The notes under the pieces were generated by a model. It ran no database searches. It was not told where the DNA came from and worked only from the letters and a program-made list of their open reading frames with translations. From Nitrospira sp. (GTDB taxonomy: Bacteria > Nitrospirota > Nitrospiria > Nitrospirales > Nitrospiraceae), in NCBI GenBank assembly GCA_030123605.1, contig CP126123.1, forward strand, positions 1,654,001 to 1,718,000: 64,000 bases of DNA. Reading direction: 5' to 3'. The translations under genes and the position numbers were made by a program. Below, piece by piece: positions 61,075 through 64,000 of the stretch. Positions within the stretch are counted from its first letter, which is position 1, and the number at the start of each line of letters is the position of its first letter.

Positions 61075-62037
61075 ATGATCGACGTTCGCAACATCACCAA
61101 ACGGTATGGAAACCTCACCGCGATCGATCGCGTCACCTTTCGGGTCGAGAAAGGCGAGGTGCTGGCATTTCTCGGCCCGAACGGGGCGGGAAAAACCACG
61201 ACCATGCGCATTCTCACCTGCTTCATGCCGGCGACGGAAGGATCGGCGCAGGTGGCAGGATTCGATTGCGCAGATCAACCGGAAGCGGTGAAGCAACGAA
61301 TCGGCTATCTGCCTGAAACGCCGCCGGTCTATCAGGAACTCACGGTCTTCGAATATCTCTCCTTCGTGGGACGGCTCCGTGGGCTCAGCGGCGCCGAGCT
61401 GAAGACCGGCATGGATCGTGTGGTTGAACGGCTCTCCTTGGGCTCGGTCCGTCAGCGGCTCATCGCCAACCTGTCGCGCGGCTATCGCCAGCGGGTTGGC
61501 CTTGCCCAAGCATTGATCCACGATCCGCCTGTCCTGATTTTGGACGAGCCCACGGTCGGCCTCGACCCGAAACAAATCATCGAAATCAGGGAATTGATCA
61601 AGAGCCTGGCCGGCTCACACTCGGTCATCTTGAGCACGCACATCCTGCCGGAAGCGACCGCTGTCTGTCAGCGCGTGGTCATCATCAACGGAGGGCGCAT
61701 CGTCGCCGAAGATACGCCGGACCAATTGTCGGCACGCCTGCGACGGTCGGAAAAAATCAGCATCACCCTCAAGGCGCCTCCATCCGACGCGCGCGACCGA
61801 TTCCGCGAGGTCGCAGGGGTGGATCATGTGTCGGCGACCGCCGATCCCGGCACCTTCCTCATTGAATGTGCGTTGGGCAAGGATATCCGAGAAGATGTGG
61901 CACGTTTTGCCGTCAGACAGGGCTGGGGCCTGTTGGAAATGAAACCGGTCTCCATGACCCTGGAAGATGTCTTCCTCCGGTTGACCCAACATGAAGACAG
62001 CCTGTCCCAACCGAATGGGACCACCGAAAGTGAATAA
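61075..62037 (+). CDS. GldA-type ABC transporter ATPase
   Basis: The product is 320 aa. Walker [10 protein letters not shown] at residues 34-42, Q-loop region LPETPPVYQELTVFEYL, signature LSRGYRQRVGLAQAL, Walker B VLILDEPTVGLDP and the D-loop/H-loop (ILSTHILPEA) are complete. A C-terminal extension (~90 residues) fits the GldA/NatA-type ATPases. With the next two genes it matches the GldA-GldF-GldG layout: an ABC unit with an auxiliary extracytoplasmic protein. In Bacteroidetes this unit supports gliding; in other phyla the role is unknown. Confidence 0.9.
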   Translation: MIDVRNITKRYGNLTAIDRVTFRVEKGEVLAFLGPNGAGKTTTMRILTCFMPATEGSAQVAGFDCADQPEAVKQRIGYLPETPPVYQELTVFEYLSFVGRLRGLSGAELKTGMDRVVERLSLGSVRQRLIANLSRGYRQRVGLAQALIHDPPVLILDEPTVGLDPKQIIEIRELIKSLAGSHSVILSTHILPEATAVCQRVVIINGGRIVAEDTPDQLSARLRRSEKISITLKAPPSDARDRFREVAGVDHVSATADPGTFLIECALGKDIREDVARFAVRQGWGLLEMKPVSMTLEDVFLRLTQHEDSLSQPNGTTESE

Positions 62038-62051
62038 CACTGACTGACACT

Positions 62052-62822
62052 ATGGCACCTGTTCAAGCCCTCATCGCGAAGGAACTGCGCTCTTCTTTCG
62101 TCTCGCCGATCGTCTACGTGGTCGGCGGAGTCTTTCTGCTGACCTTCGGGTTCCTGGCGTACCTCTATATCGTCTTCACCGGAGCTCAGGCCATCCAGTT
62201 GATGCAGATGCAGGGCGGCATGGCGCAGATCAACCTGAACGACCTCGTCTTCCGCAACCTCTTTGCCAGCATGCGGTTCGTCCTGTTGCTGATTCTCCCC
62301 ATCTTGACCATGCGCTTGCTGGCCGAGGAACGGAAGCTTCGCACCTTCGAATTTCTCATGACCGCCCCGATACGGACCACCGACATCATCGTCGGAAAAT
62401 TCATGAGCGTCTATCTCGTGTTTCTCGGGATGCTCCTCGTGACCACCTTGGTCCCGCTCACCCTGGCGCTCTTCAGCGATTTCGACTGGTATCCGATCCT
62501 CACAGGATATCTCGGTTTGGCCCTGCTCGGCGGGTTCTTTCTCGCCGTAGGTCTCTTCGCCTCATCCATCACGGAAAATCAAATCGTGGCCGCCTTCACC
62601 AGCTTCGGCCTGCTCCTGATGTGCTGGCTCCTGGCCGGGCTCGGCGCGCTCCTGGGTGATACGCCGGCCGGTAATGTGGTGTCGTATTTATCGTTCATGG
62701 AACACTTCGATCATTTGGTGCGCGGTCTGGTCGATACGAAAGACCTGGTGTATTACATCAGCGGAACCGTCCTGATGTTGTTCCTCGCCCACCGGATTGT
62801 GGATTCGTCGCGATGGAAATGA
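62052..62822 (+). CDS. GldF-type ABC transporter permease
   Basis: The product is 256 aa with about six membrane helices (FVSPIVYVVGGVFLLTFGFLAYLYIVF; FVLLLILPILTMRLLAEER; YLVFLGMLLVTTLVPLTLALF and others). LLAEERKLRTFEFLMTAPIRTTDIIVGKF is typical of the ABC-2 family. It starts 14 nt after the ATPase and overlaps the next gene by ATGA. Confidence 0.9.
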   Translation: MAPVQALIAKELRSSFVSPIVYVVGGVFLLTFGFLAYLYIVFTGAQAIQLMQMQGGMAQINLNDLVFRNLFASMRFVLLLILPILTMRLLAEERKLRTFEFLMTAPIRTTDIIVGKFMSVYLVFLGMLLVTTLVPLTLALFSDFDWYPILTGYLGLALLGGFFLAVGLFASSITENQIVAAFTSFGLLLMCWLLAGLGALLGDTPAGNVVSYLSFMEHFDHLVRGLVDTKDLVYYISGTVLMLFLAHRIVDSSRWK

Positions 62823-64000
62823 ATCGCCACCCGATGCCCGTCGGAGCTGTCGGGGCCGGCTTGGCCGCGGCGGGATTGATCGCCTATTCTTTGGTGCCTG
62901 AGAAACTCTGGCTCGTCACGCTCTTGGAAGGGGCGGCGCTGGCCTGTCTCATCTGGTTTCTTGTCACCCATTTCGATCGCCTGAAAAAACTTTCCGCACA
63001 ACGATCCACCCGCATGGGCGCGAACAGTGCCCTCATGGTGGCGCTCTTTGTCGCCATTTTGGCCATCGTCAATTTCCTCACCGCCCGCCATTCCGTCCGC
63101 TGGGATTTCTCGGAAAACCAGAACTACACGCTGGCGCCGGAAACCCATCGCGTGCTTCGCGGCTTGACCCGAGACGTCGCCGTCACCGTCTTCACCAGGG
63201 AGAAAGACCCGGGGTATCAAGCCTACAAGGAACGGTTCGATAGTTACCGACAGGCCAGCCCCAAACTGAGCGTCCAGTTCATCGATCCCGAACGCCAGCC
63301 GAAGGTGGCGCAGAATTACGGCATCACCAGGACCGACATCGCCATCTTCGAAAGCGGTCCGCAGTCGGTTCGCATCACATCGCCAGCTGAAGTGGAGATC
63401 ACGGGTGCCCTGCTCCGCGTCTCCAGGGACAGTAAGAAGCGGCTCGTGTTTTTGGAAGGCCACGGAGAACGGAGCCTGGAAGACAAAGACCGGGGCGGGC
63501 TCGCGATGACGAAAGAGGTGCTGCAAAAACAAGGCTACGACATCGGCACCGTCACCCTGCTCCGGGAATCCGCGGTGCCGGAGAACACCGACGTGCTGAT
63601 CATTGCCGGGCCGCGTCGCGCAGTGACCCAGGAAGAAAAGGAACGGATCCGGACCTATGTCGACAAGGGCGGACACCTCATGGTGCTGGTCGATCCGGAC
63701 ACGCAGGCCGATGTGGATGATCTGCTGGGCACGTGGGGGCTGGAATTGGGACGCGGCGTCCTGGTCGACCTGCAAGATCGGCTGGCGCAGGGTGATCTCA
63801 CCGCCCTCTTGGTCCGCACCTTTACGGACCATGAAATTACGCACGAACTGACCGCCGCCGTGTTGTTTCCCCTGGCCCGCCACTTGATCTTTCACGAGGA
63901 CAAGGGCAAAGACTGGGACTATGTGCCCCTCGCCCGCACCTCACCGCGCAGCTGGGCCGAGACCGATATCAAGGGACGTGTCGTGAGTTACAACGAAAAG
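62819..64000 (+). CDS. GldG-type ABC auxiliary protein, 5' part, runs off window
   Basis: The frame opens at the ATG at 62819 (ATGA overlap with the permease stop; an ATG at 62813 is also possible) and stays open to the window end (394 codons). Three N-terminal membrane helices lie in about residues 8-85. They are followed by a periplasmic domain (NYTLAPETHRVLRGLTRDVAVTVFTREKDPGYQAYKERFDSYRQ; FIDPERQPKVAQNYGIT; FLEGHGERSLED), as in the GldG/ABC_transp_aux family. The C-terminal helix is outside the window. Confidence 0.9.
   Translation, partial: MNRHPMPVGAVGAGLAAAGLIAYSLVPEKLWLVTLLEGAALACLIWFLVTHFDRLKKLSAQRSTRMGANSALMVALFVAILAIVNFLTARHSVRWDFSENQNYTLAPETHRVLRGLTRDVAVTVFTREKDPGYQAYKERFDSYRQASPKLSVQFIDPERQPKVAQNYGITRTDIAIFESGPQSVRITSPAEVEITGALLRVSRDSKKRLVFLEGHGERSLEDKDRGGLAMTKEVLQKQGYDIGTVTLLRESAVPENTDVLIIAGPRRAVTQEEKERIRTYVDKGGHLMVLVDPDTQADVDDLLGTWGLELGRGVLVDLQDRLAQGDLTALLVRTFTDHEITHELTAAVLFPLARHLIFHEDKGKDWDYVPLARTSPRSWAETDIKGRVVSYNEK

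Noticed and set aside
62753..63895. 380-codon open frame antisense to the GldG-type gene
   Set aside because: The plus-strand gene has clear membrane and periplasmic features and operon context; the antisense product has neither.

Overview
The window reads as a chromosomal segment of a GC-rich, diderm, free-living bacterium, most likely genus Nitrospira (phylum Nitrospirota). This rests on the joined beta/str/S10/spc/alpha ribosomal block, the Lpt-RpoN-HPF-RapZ and PilMNOPQ clusters, and the general look of the proteins. No rRNA or marker comparison could be run. Almost everything from 1 to 52.4 kb lies on the minus strand; the right end has mixed strands.

Layout from left to right. (1) 1-1067: the N-terminal part of a DcaP-like outer-membrane porin on the minus strand, preceded by a long structured leader. 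The leader has its own promoter, two tandem hairpins and a strong intrinsic terminator. (2) 1.07-4.46 kb: a plus-strand lipoprotein, then aroB and a GAF-GAF-ANTAR protein, a predicted sensor and RNA-binding antiterminator. (3) 4.7-9.95 kb: type IV pilus operon pilM-N-O-P-Q, led by a small MerR-like HTH gene behind a good sigma-70 promoter. (4) 10.0-15.07 kb: envelope and regulation operon lptC-lptA-lptB-rpoN-hpf-rapZ. (5) 15.1-49.3 kb: about 34 kb of transcription and translation genes. In transcription order these are tRNA-Tyr, tRNA-Gly, tRNA-Thr, tuf, rpmG, tRNA-Trp, secE, nusG, rplK, rplA, rplJ-rplL (fused in frame here), rpoB, rpoC, rpsL, rpsG, fusA, a second tuf, the S10 operon, the spc operon with secY, adk, map and infA, and the alpha operon. 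A perfect 15-bp hairpin lies after rplQ at the end of the block. (6) 49.4-64 kb: accessory and housekeeping genes: a secreted HExxH protein, a UvrD/PcrA-type helicase, an alpha-glucan phosphorylase, two HEAT-repeat proteins, RlpA, small exported proteins, and the start of a GldA-GldF-GldG-type ABC system that runs off the right edge.

The most unusual items are three. The porin leader resembles an ANTAR-type antitermination target and lies about 1.1 kb from a GAF-GAF-ANTAR gene. No stop codon separates rplJ from rplL, although a strong internal ribosome binding site remains at rplL. The two tuf genes are essentially identical in nucleotide sequence except at their last codons, the signature of gene conversion. 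Smaller signals include a perfect-consensus promoter directly behind rpoC, a repeated trailer element downstream of tRNAs, and short-word repeats in several gaps of the ribosomal block.

The genes fall into three working groups: the protein-synthesis and RNA polymerase machinery; cell-envelope functions (LPS transport, pilus secretin, porin, RlpA, lipoproteins); and regulators (RpoN, HPF, RapZ, ANTAR and HTH proteins).
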